Source of the DNA: Viridothelium virens
Taxonomy: Eukaryota; Ascomycota; Dothideomycetes; Trypetheliales; Trypetheliaceae
Assembly: GCA_010094025.1 (NCBI GenBank)
Contig: ML991783.1
Span: forward strand, 124,001 to 188,000
Length of the DNA: 64,000 nucleotides
Reading direction: 5' to 3'
In this document: positions 23,483 to 36,003 of the stretch, piece by piece
Layout of the letters: each line of letters starts with the position of its first letter
How positions within the stretch are numbered: position 1 is the stretch's first letter
Program-made: the position numbers and the translations under genes
Notes under the pieces: model-generated
The model's database searches: none
Told to the model about the DNA's origin: nothing
Seen by the model: the letters and a program-made list of their open reading frames with translations, nothing else

Positions 23483-25926
23483 GACTCAGCTGCTCATGAT
23501 CCTCGATCTTATTGGTTTATGCACACGTTTGGAGTTCTTTTTGGAAGTGGGATGTCAAGGAAAGCACTGGATGTTGGAAGAAATTATGTCCTGACGACGT
23601 CTCTTTTTGGGATGGAATGATACCTCACCTTATCGATTTATTCCTAACTTCAGATGGATAGTAAGAAGAAATCCTGATCAACTGGCCGCCGAACGCATAA
23701 TCTCGAAGCATGGTTCTCCAGCGTTATCGCCGGGCGATGAAAGCATTTGTTTCACCGGTCGAACTTGGGGGGGTCCGGCCTTCCATTGCTTGCCTTTGCG
23801 CGCTCAGCGGCTCAAGTTTCAAACTCTTGTTACAGAAAGGCAATAATGCGAGCAGGGCGGCCGGGTTAAACGTAGCTTGAAGTTGGGGAGATGGGCATTA
23901 CTGCATCCGGCCTCGAGGACTCGAGGCATGGCGTGCTGGTGACGAGTCCTTCGTCCGGCGGATGTGCAGCTGCAGCGCATGGCCCTTTTCTGTATAGACC
24001 TCACGAGCTATAGGAAGTATTCTGGGGAGATTTTTGGACGGGAGGTGTGGGTGCACATCAATTTGTGGGCAAATCGCATATCGCACATGCCTCCGAGGTC
24101 AGTGGCTTTGGATTGTGCCGCGTCTGAAAGATGCTGACAGAAAAAGGAATCCATACGGACGACAGAAGACAGTCCTGAGTGGGAGAAAATCAAGAAAGAC
24201 CTGGTTGTTCGACTTCGACCGCCCACGTACCGCCTTCCGTTTTCGGAATCATAAGCGAGGCTATGCGAGCTGTCAAACGGTGAAACGATGCAACGCTCAG
24301 TCCATCACAGCGAAAGATGCTAATGTTACACCTTGGTGCGCACGGCCTCAGAGAGCAGAGCTGTGCCAAAAATTCACATGCGCCTATCGCCCGACAAATC
24401 GTACCAGTGAAGACTCTGGCGCGGTTACGCATTACTCAAGTGCTCCAGAAGGTGGCGCAGAATGAGTAAAAATCGGAACCAGGCAGAGGAAGCTGTAAGC
24501 TGGATGACAAAAAATCAAGAAGGCCATGGGGAGTTATCCCCGGAGGAAGCGGCGACGGCTGTAGCAACCGTCTGACCTGAGCATGAGCATGAGCATGAGG
24601 CTATCCGTTTAGAGCCGGCCGACCGTCAAAATGGCGCCACTGAGTTCTTGAGATCGCACCGTCAAATGCGTTTGGTCGAGGATTATCCGTACGGACAAGG
24701 TGTCGAATGCTTCTAATCGAATGAGCGAAGGTTCAGCGGCGGGCAACAATTCAGGCCGACTGTTGTTGACGTACCATGCGAGGAGGCATCAGGAATCCAA
24801 ACAGACTATGAAAATGCTCGTTGGTCGTAGAATTCAGCTTGGCTCCCGCTGACTCTAAATCTTCGCGAGATGGGCGGGCCGGCGGTTATACATGAGACGC
24901 TATCCCGCGGGATCGGTACGGGAGGGTTGAGATGCGGTTTCATAGGTAACCCACTTGTGTGCGCGTTCCCCGTGGCTGGCGATGCTGCAGGACACCTGCA
25001 TATTGCGTCGATCCTGCATCTAGTGCCAATCTATTCATATATCATTGCCCATCGAAACTCACTACATCGCATGAGCCGCTTCTACAACACGTTTCGAGCT
25101 CATGCCTTAGTCACTATAGGCTACCAGGAGGGTGGTCGTCTTATGCGAGCCTGACATACAGGAAAAGCTGTTCGCATCCAACATAGAGCAGTCCGGTGTA
25201 TTGCCATTGTATTATTTCCGAAAGGGGAATGCTTAGATGGGAAAACCGACATCCCAGAGCGATAGTCGATCATGAGAGCCATATTTAATACCTGTGCTAG
25301 CCATTCGCCATTTCCTCAATAATGTTCATGTGCCTCCAATTTTGCAAGAACCACTTTCCGTGCTATATTTGATCCTTCGGCGCTTCTTGGACTCGATTTT
25401 TTGGTAAACTTTCGTCGAAAGTCTTGTTGGCCATGTACCCTAGTCAGTCATCTCAGCAGCAGAATGGAAAATCTGAGCGTAGCCGCTCAAAGGGAACCTC
25501 ATCGGTGTGTCTGCATGACGGAATCTAGTCATCGTAATGCTAAGCTGCTCCAGACTGGTTCGACTTCCCGTACTAGCTCTTATGCGAATCAAAGGCCGTA
25601 CACGTCGCTGATCGATAACGGAGGTAAGACACCTGCAAGCTTGTGCATTGAACGTGAGAACTGATGGGTGACCAGATTGGTCTTGGATTCAGCGAGACAG
25701 GCAAGGCCGTGTCGTACCCCATACAATTGAATCGAAGCCAAAGAACGGCAAATGAGATGCAATGCTTCTTAAGAGATAGAAAGAAAATGGCAACATCAGA
25801 CCTTAATTAAAGATGCAGGCGTTAGGAACATGACAAGACGAGTAATGATTATGGCTTTGATGATAGAAAGAAAGTGCTTTTTCAAGTACCATACCCAATA
25901 TTGTGTACTGTTTTTACAATTAATCT
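23483..25926. other. long intergenic region (convergent)
   Basis: 2.4 kb between the 3' ends of NDC80 (+) and the thiolase (-). Several short open frames (for example 24034-24465) have no recognisable domain or splice partners. A TGAGCA microsatellite lies at 24578-24600. No transposon termini were seen. Confidence 0.5.
24578..24600. repeat. TGAGCA microsatellite
   Basis: Three perfect copies plus a partial copy of TGAGCA in intergenic DNA. Confidence 0.85.
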
Positions 25927-27305
25927 CTACTCGCGTACAATCAAACTTGCCATACCCATTCCTGTGCATATCTATTAGCAAACTCCCCTCCAGGGGAAGT
26001 ATACACTTACCTGTGCCTATACACATGCTGACCACTCCCAATTCTTGTCCTTGCCTCTTCAATTCTGGAAGTAAAGTTGCAAGCTGCCTGCCGCCCGTTG
26101 CTCCCAGTGGATGACCCAAGGCAATTGCGCCCCCTTTTGGATTGACTTTTGTCTCATCAATACCCAACTTCCGGATACAATACAATGCCTGGCTTGCAAA
26201 AGCTTCGTTGATCTCCCAAATGCCCACTTCATCCTTGCTGATCCCTGTGTAGTCTAGCAATTTTGGTATTGCTATTGCGGGTCCCACGCCCATCTCATCC
26301 GGCAGTGTGCCCACGACTTGCGTACCTGCCCACTTTCCGATGATACTATCATTTAAACCCAACTCGGTCGCCGTACTTCTCCTCATCATTAGCGCCGCTG
26401 CCGCACCATCTGACACTTGGCTACTGTTTCCTGCCGTTGCACTCCCCCCCTCCTTGAACGCCGGCTTCATCCCCGCCAATTTCTCAGCTGTGCTCCCCGC
26501 CCTGATCCCATCATCCTTCGTCACCGTAACCTCCTCCTCCTTCTCCGGCATCTTCTCAGGATCCGGCCTCCACCGCGTCGTCACCGGCACCAATTCCTCA
26601 TCAAACCATCCCTCCTCTTGCGCCCGCCACGCTTTCTGATGACTCCCCGCCGCAAACACATCCTGCTCCCTCCTACCCACCCCATACCGCTCCGCCACAT
26701 TCTCAGCCGTCAGCCCCATACTCATAATGCAGTCCCGCGCATCCTTGACCACGCTGTCCCTCAGCCGATCCCACAACTGCGTCGGAATCGCCCGACTCCC
26801 GTAGTTCCGCGTCATGCTCTCCATTCCTCCTCCCACCCCGACGTCGATGGCGCCCACGGCGATCGACTGTGCGACGGCGGTGATGGCGGCGAGTCCGGAG
26901 CTGCAGGCGCGATTGACGGTCGCGAAGGCGGAGAGCGGCGAGTACCCGACGTGGAGCGAGGCCATACGGCCGGCTTTAGAGCCGCCGAGCTCGGAGAGGA
27001 CGGTACCGATTTGGACATCCTGGATGAGGGCCGGGTCGAGGTTCGGATTGCGGTCTAGGATGGCTTTTAGAGCCTAGAATGGAGGAAATGGGAGTTAGTG
27101 ACGGAGGAAGGGCGCAGAGAAAAGGACGTAGGTAATGGAGGATGGTAGCGGGGCTTACAAAGGAGAGGATTTCGTGGTCATATGCATCTCGTAGCCCCCC
27201 CTTTTTAGCTTTGGTTACAGGAGTGCGGACAGCGGTGAGAAAGACGACATCGTGTGGATTCTTTTGAAGGATGTTCTTGGCCCCTTTTTGGATAAAGCCT
27301 GCCAT
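25927..27305 (-). CDS. 3-ketoacyl-CoA thiolase (acetyl-CoA C-acyltransferase)
   Basis: Three exons (27159-27305, 26011-27073, 25927-25961) close in phase to 414 residues. All thiolase catalytic motifs are present: NRACSSGLAAI with the acyl-accepting Cys, NEAFASQA, GHPLGATGGR with the active His, and CIGTGMG with the second Cys, which spans the last intron. The enzyme cleaves 3-ketoacyl-CoA to acetyl-CoA and a shortened acyl-CoA in beta-oxidation. The N-terminus MAGFIQKGAKNILQKNP has no clear PTS2 nonapeptide, and the C-terminus SLIVRE is not PTS1, so the compartment is uncertain. The 11-codon last exon would be missed by simple ORF reading. Confidence 0.93.
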
Positions 27306-27935
27306 TGGAGCGGATGATAGGATGCCAAGAAAGCCGAAGCTGATTGGCGGTTGAGATCAACCAGGAGCAATATCTATACAGATGAACATATACAGTTGAA
27401 GAGGCAGAGATTGTTCGCAATGGCTGGTAGGTTCTGTGAACTCCATAGCTACAGATGAAGTTGGCCAAGGTGTGTTTCTGTTGCGGGGAGATTCGGATAA
27501 GTCTTCGGTACCTGGGCAAAAAATGCTACCGATTTTGAAAGTGCTTCCAGACGAGAGTATTATATAAGGTATATACAAGTACATGCATTATACCAACAGA
27601 TCATACGTTGGGCATGGACTATACCAGCCACATTACATACTAGATTTCGTACAGAGATTAAAATATTGAAATGGTTATTCAATATGTATCTGATAGCTAA
27701 TATTCACCACGATTACACGGCTGCCGGATTTAACACTATGAGATAAAAGGGAAAAACGTTCAAAATGATTTTCATTGCTCCCGACCATACTGGTATTTTC
27801 AATCGCTATACCATCATTTCAGCCGAACACTCAACTAGGAAATAATTTACTACTCCATGGTGCCATCTCCATCGTCTCAAACGCCGATCGCCATGTGCCC
27901 GTGCGTAGAAACCATCTTATACCACAAGGTACACT
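27306..27935. other. intergenic
   Basis: 630 bp containing the thiolase promoter and the 3' UTR of the small acidic protein gene. AT-rich; no gene seen. Confidence 0.6.
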
Positions 27936-28410
27936 CTAAGATCCACGCCCACCTGCGACCGCTGATGCTCCAGTATCACCGGGACCAGGAAGACCCTAAT
28001 CGGACAACGTTAGTTTTGCTCGATTGACAAGATGAGGAACGCGACCAACCTCTTCGTCACCGGGCTCTGTATATGTCCCAGAACCCTTCGCCGCACCACG
28101 AGTGCGAGATCCAATGATGTTCGACTGATCAATGGCGTCCTTGTCATCTTGGGCTAGAATTGTTTAGTCAGTTATTTCGCAGCAACTATAGAGGAGGTGC
28201 CAAACATGCAAAATACATACCCAAAGCTTCATCAGTATCTGCTTTCGCAGGATCAATAGGATCCTCTACACGATCATTGTCAGAAGCCACTGGAACAGGG
28301 CCAGTCTTCTGACCAGTACGGCTGACGTAGCCGCTATCGGCAACTTCGCCAGATGGGACGTCACCAGAGAGCTGGTCGTTCACCTGCTCGTATTGATCAT
28401 CGGCAGACAT
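27936..28410 (-). CDS. small conserved acidic protein, function unknown
   Basis: Three exons (28221-28410, 28050-28147, 27936-27995) close in phase to 115 residues. It begins MSADDQYEQVNDQLSG and contains EDPIDPAKADTDEAL, a Ser/Thr-Gly-rich middle (SNIIGSRTRGAAKGSG) and a Gly-rich end with ALPGPG-like GLPGPGD. It is hydrophilic, acidic and probably disordered, with no signal peptide or membrane segment. It resembles small uncharacterised proteins I recall across Pezizomycotina; no function is known to me. The second intron starts GTTGGT, a weak 5' splice site, but the phase and the joined residues (GDEE-GLPGPG) support it. Start chosen as the only Met before the conserved block. Confidence 0.8.
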
Positions 28411-29674
28411 GTTTATGAATTAAGAAGATTAATGAGTTTGCGTCTCAAGACTGAATTAGGATGAGTTGAGTCAAACGATGAAGATTGTCTTTGATAATAG
28501 AAATGAAAACAATGAAAGCGAAGTTCCTGGCTTTATGTAGGGCTCCATGTACCGTTATCTGGTAGGTCAACCTACTACGTCACTATCATACCGTCACAGC
28601 TACCTACTTTCTCCAATTGACAGAGATAGGCACTGATGTCAAGGCCACATAAAGGCGTCTAATCACGTGTCAGATCTCGCATCGACTGGAGAGATCTGCA
28701 AGGGCGAGGTAGCACCATCAGAAGCTTGACACCAAATACAGTTTGGTACACGGGTATGCATCTACCAGATCTGATCGGTAGAGACCGAAATGCACGATCC
28801 AGCCATGGGATTCTTCGATCTGCCATGGAAATGATGTAAAATGAGAGTTTCGAGGCGTCGGGAAGGGTCAGTGCAGAGAGGCTCGGCAGACTGATCTCAG
28901 GGATGAGCGACGTCAGTATCTAGTTCTTTTGGTTAGCTTCAGGTACGACTGACACGAGCAAGAGAAACCCAAAAATCCAAGTACAGTATGGTACTTCTCC
29001 GCATGACAGTGTGGCGCCTCCATGCATGGATAGTAACGTCAACGATGAAGGCATGCAAGAGAAAGTATCGTGGAGGAGATTCACCACATGAGTCGCCATC
29101 GGTAAAGCAGCTTAGTCATATCTATTGATTCACGAAGCATAATAACTAAAGCTACATGTACCTATCCGGGAATTGTGAAGAGACTGTCATGCCGTGGACC
29201 AGAGGGTGCGCTTTTTCACGTGAGGTGGAGTCGTTTACGTGGAGATCTTTCAGCTGTAGCTTAGATTCTTTGCGGAACCTCTGTTAAGTGAATGAACGTC
29301 TTCTCGAACCCTGACAGTGACTTTGGAAGCAAATATATGCGAAACTCGAACAGCAGGTGACACTAACCCCGTTCTAAGATGCTGGCTTCATGAACACTCA
29401 CTCTTATGACCCCTGGCCAGTGATTTCCCATGGGCACTTGCATTTTAGATAACAATCCATTCGACTCTGCGACTTTGATGGCTTCGCTTCGCGCTTGAAC
29501 GGCATTTATTGGTAAAGTTCAACTTTTTTTTTTTTTAATGCGCCAAAGGCGTCAGGCAAATGAAGTAGCGTGGTACAGGCGTCTTTAGGATCATGGTCAA
29601 ATCAATTGGACGCTCACAACATCCAAAGTCATGCAAGAGATCGAAACATCTTGTGGGACTTTTGCCAAACGAAG
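28411..29674. other. intergenic
   Basis: 1.26 kb. It holds the promoter of the small acidic protein and the 3' region of the alcohol dehydrogenase. A run of 13 T lies at 29524-29536. No gene is supported. Confidence 0.55.
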
Positions 29675-31030
29675 TTAATTATCATTTATCACAAACACGG
29701 GCTTGAAGATCTTGCCTGCTTTGAGATCTAGGATGGCCTTTTCAAGTTCATTGAAGCGGTAGAAGGAGAGAAGCTTATCGAAAGGGAAATGGCCTATCTC
29801 TTGTTAGAATCAGACTGCGAACATTCGACAGTGCAGGCTTTAGCTACCTTTTCGCCAGAGATCTATCATCATCGGGATGGACTTTTACACCAATGTTAGT
29901 CAGGTAACGGTTGTCTTTCTGTACAACAATCTCATACCGTGCTTGGAACACTATCTCCCTGGTGACTTCCTCTGTAGGTGCGACCACCTAGAAGCTGAGC
30001 TGCCAGAGAAATGCTCGCAGTTTCCGGGGGACCGCCAATCGTCACTACCATTCCTCTAGGTGCCAATGCTTGGTGTCCCGCGTTCACGAGCTGTGCCAGA
30101 CCCACGCAGTCAACGACGTAGTCAAAACCCCTGCCCTCAGTCATTGCCTTCAGCTTGTCCGCAATCTCGCCCTCCTGAAGACCAGCAGAGCTTAGAGTGC
30201 TAGTCGCAACGCCTTCCGGAATCATGCTGAGTTTGTTGCTGGCAGTGTCGATGACAACGACGCGGGAAGGGAAGGTCAGTCTCGCAGCTAGTGCGGCGGC
30301 GATACCGACTGTGCCAGCACCGAAGATGGCAATCGAGGAAAGCGGTGGAGGTTTGCAAACGTTGCTATTGTCTCTCAGTCGACAGTTCTGACCTTCGCAG
30401 TAGATTCAGAGGGCATTCAAGCATACAGTATGGCACCCAATCCAGTCTGTATACCACATCCCAAAGCCGCAAATTTCTTCAACTCTTCCAAAGTACACTC
30501 CACTTTATGTGCACAAGACTCATGCACCAAGGCCACACGGCCCATCGAGGATTGACCAAAGAAGCTATGGTTCATTGGCCTACCGAGCGCATCGTGAGCT
30601 GCGACGGATCCGTCGCTACGTCGACCAGAAAAGTTAAGGGCTGTGATATTCTCGCAATAAGGAGCTTCTCCCTGCAAGCAATAGCGGCATTTGCGACAGT
30701 GACTGTACGATAGGACAATTTGATCGCCAGGCCGGAGGTGGCTCACAGCACTGCCGGCTTGTCTTACTGGGTTTCCATCAGTCGCCGCAATTCAAGGGGT
30801 GGGTCAAAAGGACTCAAACCTATTCCCGCTGATTCATGGCCCAAAATGATGGGCGGCTTGAGATGGAAAACACCCTGTGCAGCTTTCAGGTCTGATGCAC
30901 ACATTGAGAAGGCGACTGTTTCGACAACCAACTCGTTCTTTCCAACGCCATCGTATTGGATAGTCTCGAGTGTGATAGGACCACCGGGCTCTTTAGCTAC
31001 ATAGGCTTCGGAAGAGAAGGCCATTGGCAA
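29675..31030 (-). CDS. zinc-dependent alcohol dehydrogenase (aryl-alcohol type)
   Basis: Five exons (30820-31030, 30427-30766, 29938-30364, 29848-29881, 29675-29793) close in phase to 376 residues. The MDR family features are present: catalytic zinc ligands in MCASDLKAA, GHES and GCGIQTGLG; the four structural zinc cysteines in CRKCRYCLQGEAPYC; and a Rossmann motif FGAGTVGIAAA, whose region is split by an intron. The C-terminus FDKLLSFYRFNELEKA is typical of class III/aryl-alcohol dehydrogenases. The likely reaction is NAD-dependent alcohol/aldehyde interconversion; the substrate is unknown. The first intron uses a weak GTTTGA donor. Start at 31030; a second Met two codons on is an alternative. 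A TACTCCGTA motif lies 17 nt upstream. Confidence 0.9.
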
Positions 31031-31334
31031 GTGGATTCCTTGGTTATACTCCGTACAGAAAGGGGCATCAGCACATCAGCCCAATCTCCATGCCAAGGAC
31101 GGAGGCTGGAGATCGCCATGGCTTTGACGCAATCCGAGTAAGTTAGGTAACAAAAGTACAACTCTTCATACACACAATAACGGCGTCATAGCAGTCGACA
31201 GGTCGAGCGGGGGCCTTGCCGGGCGACAAGAGCTTCGGAACTCTGATCGGCAAAATATTTTACCTCAACGAGTGAACTCCATGGTAACGTGAAAGCACTC
31301 ACGCCACTTACTCACTCCAGAACCTTTGCATGCA
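31031..31334. promoter_or_regulatory. alcohol dehydrogenase promoter region
   Basis: 304 bp between the dehydrogenase start and the 3' end of the next minus-strand gene. TACTCCGTA occurs at 31047-31055. Confidence 0.5.
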
Positions 31335-32105
31335 TTACCTTTTCACGACACCGGCCTTGATTAGATCATTGGCTATTAGTGTGGGCTCCGACTCGCGGAG
31401 AAAGTATCTCCAACCGTCGCAGTCCTTGTTTTCGGCTTCCCAGGTAATCCTACAAAAGCTCGGAACTGCTCTGAGAATGGCTTCAATCGGTTCAGTCATG
31501 TTGTAGAAGACCTTGTCCGGCTGATAAGGTATGTTCGTGTCCTCGTAGCGGTTCCCGGTCACTTGGCATTCCCAGCCCCATCGCGCAGGTTTCTTCTTTA
31601 GACGCACCCTCTCTAGTTCCGGCAAATAGAAGACTACACGAAGTGTCTCGATTTCTTCCAATGCTGTCAAAGCCCCAGTCACCCCGGTAATAAACCTCTG
31701 CTGCCCCTTACTCTGGTCTTGGAATAAATGCAGGTCGATGCATAAAGTAAAGCGTCGCCCACGGGGCAAGCAGGTTAGGCCACACCATGGCCAATTCGTT
31801 CTTTTCCCACTGTATTGTACATGCTTGGAGACGTCGAAAGGAACACACCCGTCCAAGCGGGCAATATTGAGTGCAAGATATCCTGAGCAGGAGTCCTCGA
31901 AGTCAAATTTTCGGTAAACCATATCGCTTATTTCCCTCCACATTCGTCTGCATACCAGCGCAAGTCTGACGAAGCTCCTGTATTGTCGCTTGTTCGTTCT
32001 ACTATCAGTGAGGCAGATACGCCCTCGAAAAGAAATTGGGGGTAAGCAGAAAGTATATATTGAATGCCTGATCTCAAGAGGCAAGGAGAGTAATTCAGGT
32101 GCCAT
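31335..32105 (-). CDS. F-box-like fungal protein
   Basis: A single exon of 256 residues. The N-terminal LLSLPLEIRHSIYTFCLPP is the F-box-like helix found in many Pezizomycotina proteins, followed by a conserved-looking LALVCRRMWREISDMVYRKF segment. No repeat domain follows. It is similar in kind, not clearly in sequence, to the gene at 17736-18644. An SCF adaptor role is inference. Possible alternative: a non-ubiquitin '2EXR' protein. Confidence 0.72.
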   Translation of the reverse strand: MAPELLSLPLEIRHSIYTFCLPPISFRGRICLTDSRTNKRQYRSFVRLALVCRRMWREISDMVYRKFDFEDSCSGYLALNIARLDGCVPFDVSKHVQYSGKRTNWPWCGLTCLPRGRRFTLCIDLHLFQDQSKGQQRFITGVTGALTALEEIETLRVVFYLPELERVRLKKKPARWGWECQVTGNRYEDTNIPYQPDKVFYNMTEPIEAILRAVPSFCRITWEAENKDCDGWRYFLRESEPTLIANDLIKAGVVKR

Positions 32106-32703
32106 TTAAACTAGACTTTTAAACAGTAGAGATCAGGGGAAGCAGGCAAAAGACGTTTAAGGAATCTAAGCAAAAGATAAGAGTTCAGAGGTACGGATTT
32201 CTTTCCTTAAATTTGATCGGAATAATTAGGTTCGCATCAAAAGATCGTCGCGATGACGAGTCGACATAGCTTGAGTACAAAGGAGACGCGCGGGCACGCC
32301 AACTACCCTAAGTCAATATCTTTCTGCAGTGATTTGGACCCAATAGCCTTAAAATAAAGCTCGAGTGGGCCAAGATGATCGCTTTTCGCTGCATCTACAA
32401 GTACCGGTCACAGAAAATTTGCCGGTGAACTCCACCAACAGGCCACCATCCAGCAGTTCTTGGCGACTACTCTCCTCTCCGCAGGAATCGAGGTCAATCT
32501 TGTCGTTTGTCATGGCCTGCTACAGTTCTCGCCTCATTCTTCGTCATAATCGGAAATGCACTCCTCAGAAAGGAATACTTTGCCTTCATTATCCATTTTG
32601 CAAATTCTTTGACATTTGCTAGCTGACTCATCCGGTGTTGCTCGTTCCTACGCGACGCAAAGTATGTACAAGCACTCAGAATGGTCCGAGATGGACAGAT
32701 ATC
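32106..32703. other. intergenic
   Basis: 598 bp with the promoter of the F-box-like gene and the 3' region of the GH92 gene. Nothing else recognised. Confidence 0.6.
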
Positions 32704-35329
32704 CTAAAGCCTCGCTGTCCTCAAGCCTTCCATGACCAATTCCCCCATGCTCACGTTGGTGCCATTTCCTGCCGTCGTTGCATTTGTCGTGCTTAGACTG
32801 GGCGGCAAGTCCTCATCCGCCTGGCCCCAACTGCTTTCCTTCGGCCCCAGTGTCAACTCCAGCGTGTCTCCATTGGTCCAAAAATCGTGTGTGATCCAAT
32901 TCTTGGTGTACGGTTTGCCGTTTAATGTCGCGGACTGGATATAGATATTACTGTAGCCAGAATCGAAGTTAATGTTGCGAATGGTGGCCGTGCGTCCTGT
33001 TTGGCCGTTCCCAACAGAGACAGAGGGGAAGAAGGGCGGCGTAATAAGGTAGACATTCTGGCCTGAGACAGGCCAGAGGCCCATCATAGAGAGGGCAGCA
33101 AAGGAGCCCATCGCACCGCTAAGGACACAACGTTAGTATGAGTGTGAAGATTGTAAGGTACTCTTGTCATACCTGTCATCATTTCCGGGAATACCGACGT
33201 TGGTAGTGTTGAATTGGGACGGAATGTAATAGTGCGCGAAATGGGAACTCAATGCAGGACGACCGCCATAGTGGAATTGAAAGACGGGCAGGAAAGCTTG
33301 TTCATCGCCAATGTAGAGTAGTCCTGATGTATGCAAGTAAGTAAGGCGATCGATAAACTTCTGTTTCCCCCCTAGAGTCTCGATGAGGGCTGCCATGTCC
33401 TGCGGGACGAAGAATGTGTATAGCCAACTGGATCCCTCGTACGTCTCGTGGCCATCAGGGTTCAGGTAGCAACCGGTAAAGTCATTCAGCGGAGAGCATA
33501 GAGTTGGATCTTGGAAGCCGAAGGTCTGATTGAGATACCTAGGTTGGAGGAATCCTACAAATCCGGGATCCGTGCCATTCACGCTTGATGTCTGGTTGGC
33601 AAGATACATATTCTTCCAGTTGCTTGCACGGCGTGTATACTTGACATTGTCTGATGAATGGCCTAGTCCCTTAGCCATCTCTGCAATGCAGAAATCGTCG
33701 TAGGCGTACTCTACAGTACGAGAGATGCTGCGCGTGTGAGTCCCCGAGCCATTGGGATCATAGTCATCCGTTGGTACGTATCCAAGACGCTTCCAGCTCT
33801 CCAGTCCACCACGGCCTTCGACGTTCCAATTCTGCGGTTCAACTTCCGCATCCGAAATGACCGCCTCGTATCCTGTCTCCCAATCCACGTCTTGATTAAT
33901 TCCCTTGAGATACGAGTCTGCCAACACGATATCGGCATTCGAGCCTCCCTGGGTATATCCTTTACAAAGTGACATGCGGCAGTCTGGTAACTTGCCCAAG
34001 TGTCGGTAAATATCAATGAGGCTACGAATCATCAAGGTCTGAGAGTTTGGGTCCAGCAGTGTGATCAGGGGATGGATGGACCTGAAGCTATCCCATATGC
34101 AGTAATAGCTGTCGTAATATGGCTCCGAACTGTTCCAGAGATAGTTCTCCCCCGTGTAGTCTTGCGGAGAAAGCATTGATCGGTACAGGGAAGAGTACAG
34201 AACTTCTTGCAGCTCATTGCTGACGCCTGTGGCATTGACAGAGACAACAGAAAGCTTTTTGCGCCAAGCATCTTCAGCAGACTGCCTTGTACCTTCGAAG
34301 TCAAAATCCGGAATTTCGTTCTGGGCATTTGAACACGCTTGATCAATACTTATGAAACTTACGCCCACCCGGGCAATGATTTCATTGTTTTGAGGAGCAT
34401 CGAATTGGACCCAAGAACCCGTAGGTAAAATCTCAGGCGACCCGTCGATCCCATCATCTACAGTGTGAATCACATTATTTGCAGTGCTCGGACGATTGTT
34501 GTCGAAAACACCAGTTCTCCGCACAGAAGCTCCCTTGAAGTCAGCGCAGAAATTTAAGATATATGACCCCACACCAAAAGACGGTGAAAAGGCACCTGTG
34601 CCGCTGAGTCTGCCTGTCTCTGGATCGGATTGGGCCGTTCCATTGATCCGTGAATTCGGTAAGTCCGTCAAATCCACCAACATCAAGGGGCTGTACGGCG
34701 CAGAATGACTCCCTGACGAACTATTGCTTCCCTGGAAGGTAAATCTGTACAATGCTGTACGATTCGACACAGTCATCTCTGCACGGATGGACGTGTTGAG
34801 TGTAAGAGCAAAGTAGCCTGGCCGAGCTTCCACGGATCCATTGGTATAATTCGTTGTCCTGTCGTTTTTCGTCCACTTGCAGCGTGTGAAATCGTCTCCA
34901 GGGCAGCCAGATTGGGGGAAAAGCTGGAAATTTCCAAGGGATTGAGAACCTCCAGTGCCGGAGTCATGCATATGGCTAAAGCCTGTTACAGCACCGCCAT
35001 CAGTAGCAAACCCACCCTGGTTATCGTCTGTACTGTCTGGTGACGACTTTGCCATTCCTGCCAGGACTTAGTCTCTGGCTTTCCCCAGACGCAATAAGGG
35101 ACTTACCAAATGGCAGGGAGGCACCGGCAAAGACATGACCTGGATCCTGTCAATCTTACATCAAGATCTCAGTTAATTGCATCCACGTACCTCCATTTGC
35201 TGTCCCAATAAGCGGGTTGACATAGTCTAAAACGTCAAAAGAAGCGTTTTGCGCATTGACAAGTATATAGAATGAAAGGAATAGAAGAGTATCTAATACT
35301 GAAACACTTAGACCAGTGCGTATATACAT
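32704..35329 (-). CDS. secreted GH92 alpha-1,2-mannosidase
   Basis: Four exons (35191-35329, 35107-35139, 33173-35057, 32704-33118) close in phase to 823 residues. Residues 1-26 form a signal peptide ending near VNA-QNAS. The mature start YVNPLIGTANGGHVFAGASLPFG is the classic GH92 N-terminus and spans two introns, including a 33-nt exon. Further motifs: IWDSFRSIHPL, EGSSWLYTFFVPQD and the C-terminal GIPGNDDSGAMGSF, which carries the family's conserved acidic pair and spans the last intron. GH92 enzymes are Ca2+-dependent exo-alpha-mannosidases that trim mannan or N-glycans. Many N-glycosylation sequons fit secretion. It was probably deployed on external mannoprotein or for wall turnover. Confidence 0.94.
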
Positions 35330-36003
35330 CGTGACCAAGTGCAGAGTCACTGGAGATGTCGTCGCTGACAATGAGGCTACCCCAAGTATTTGAAAGGGGG
35401 TTTCTTCAGGTGCACAGGTCGTACTGCGCGCAGTTCGTTTCTCGCTGCGATTTAAGAAAATAAAATTATCCGGCCATACGATACCCCGCAATGATCGTCA
35501 GGCACTGCATCTTCGTCCTGCTCCACCCTGCTCCGACGTATCCCTTGTGCGGCGGTGCATCTCGACCGTTTGGCGGGGACGACTTTGAGGCTAGCTGCTT
35601 GGCCTCGGATCTATTCTCGCCGTAAATAAGAGGGTCATCTGTGTCCGACATCCGACGGCAGAGCTAAATTCCTTCTTTCAGGGACGCTGGAGCTACTAAG
35701 AGAAGAAAGAAAGTGGAGCCATAAGGCAGGCAGGATACAGTATATGCACGACAGTTGGTAGCTCCGTGACCGTGTCGTCCCAATGGGGATAGCCGATAGA
35801 GTACTACCGTAAGTCCGCGACTAATGCCGAGCCTTCAATCGCAATACATCATCAGTCTCCATCCTCGACCAGTATATATTCGTCCGGCTCCACCATGAAG
35901 ATTTTAAATTATAGCAACACGTCGCTTTACCGCGGACTTATCTCGTCCAATTCCTTCATCGAAATTCAAGCATCCAAGCTAGCCGTCAATCGGCTTCAGC
36001 ATA
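35330..36003. promoter_or_regulatory. divergent promoter region, GH92 / SDR
   Basis: 674 bp between divergent starts of the GH92 gene and the short-chain dehydrogenase. Probably two separate promoters; no site is assignable. Confidence 0.5.

Noticed and set aside
24034-24465. 143-codon plus-strand frame in the NDC80-thiolase gap
   Set aside because: Cys/Arg-rich by composition only; no domain.
25557-25568. GGTTCGA string resembling a tRNA B box
   Set aside because: No matching A box, acceptor stem or anticodon arm could be folded around it.
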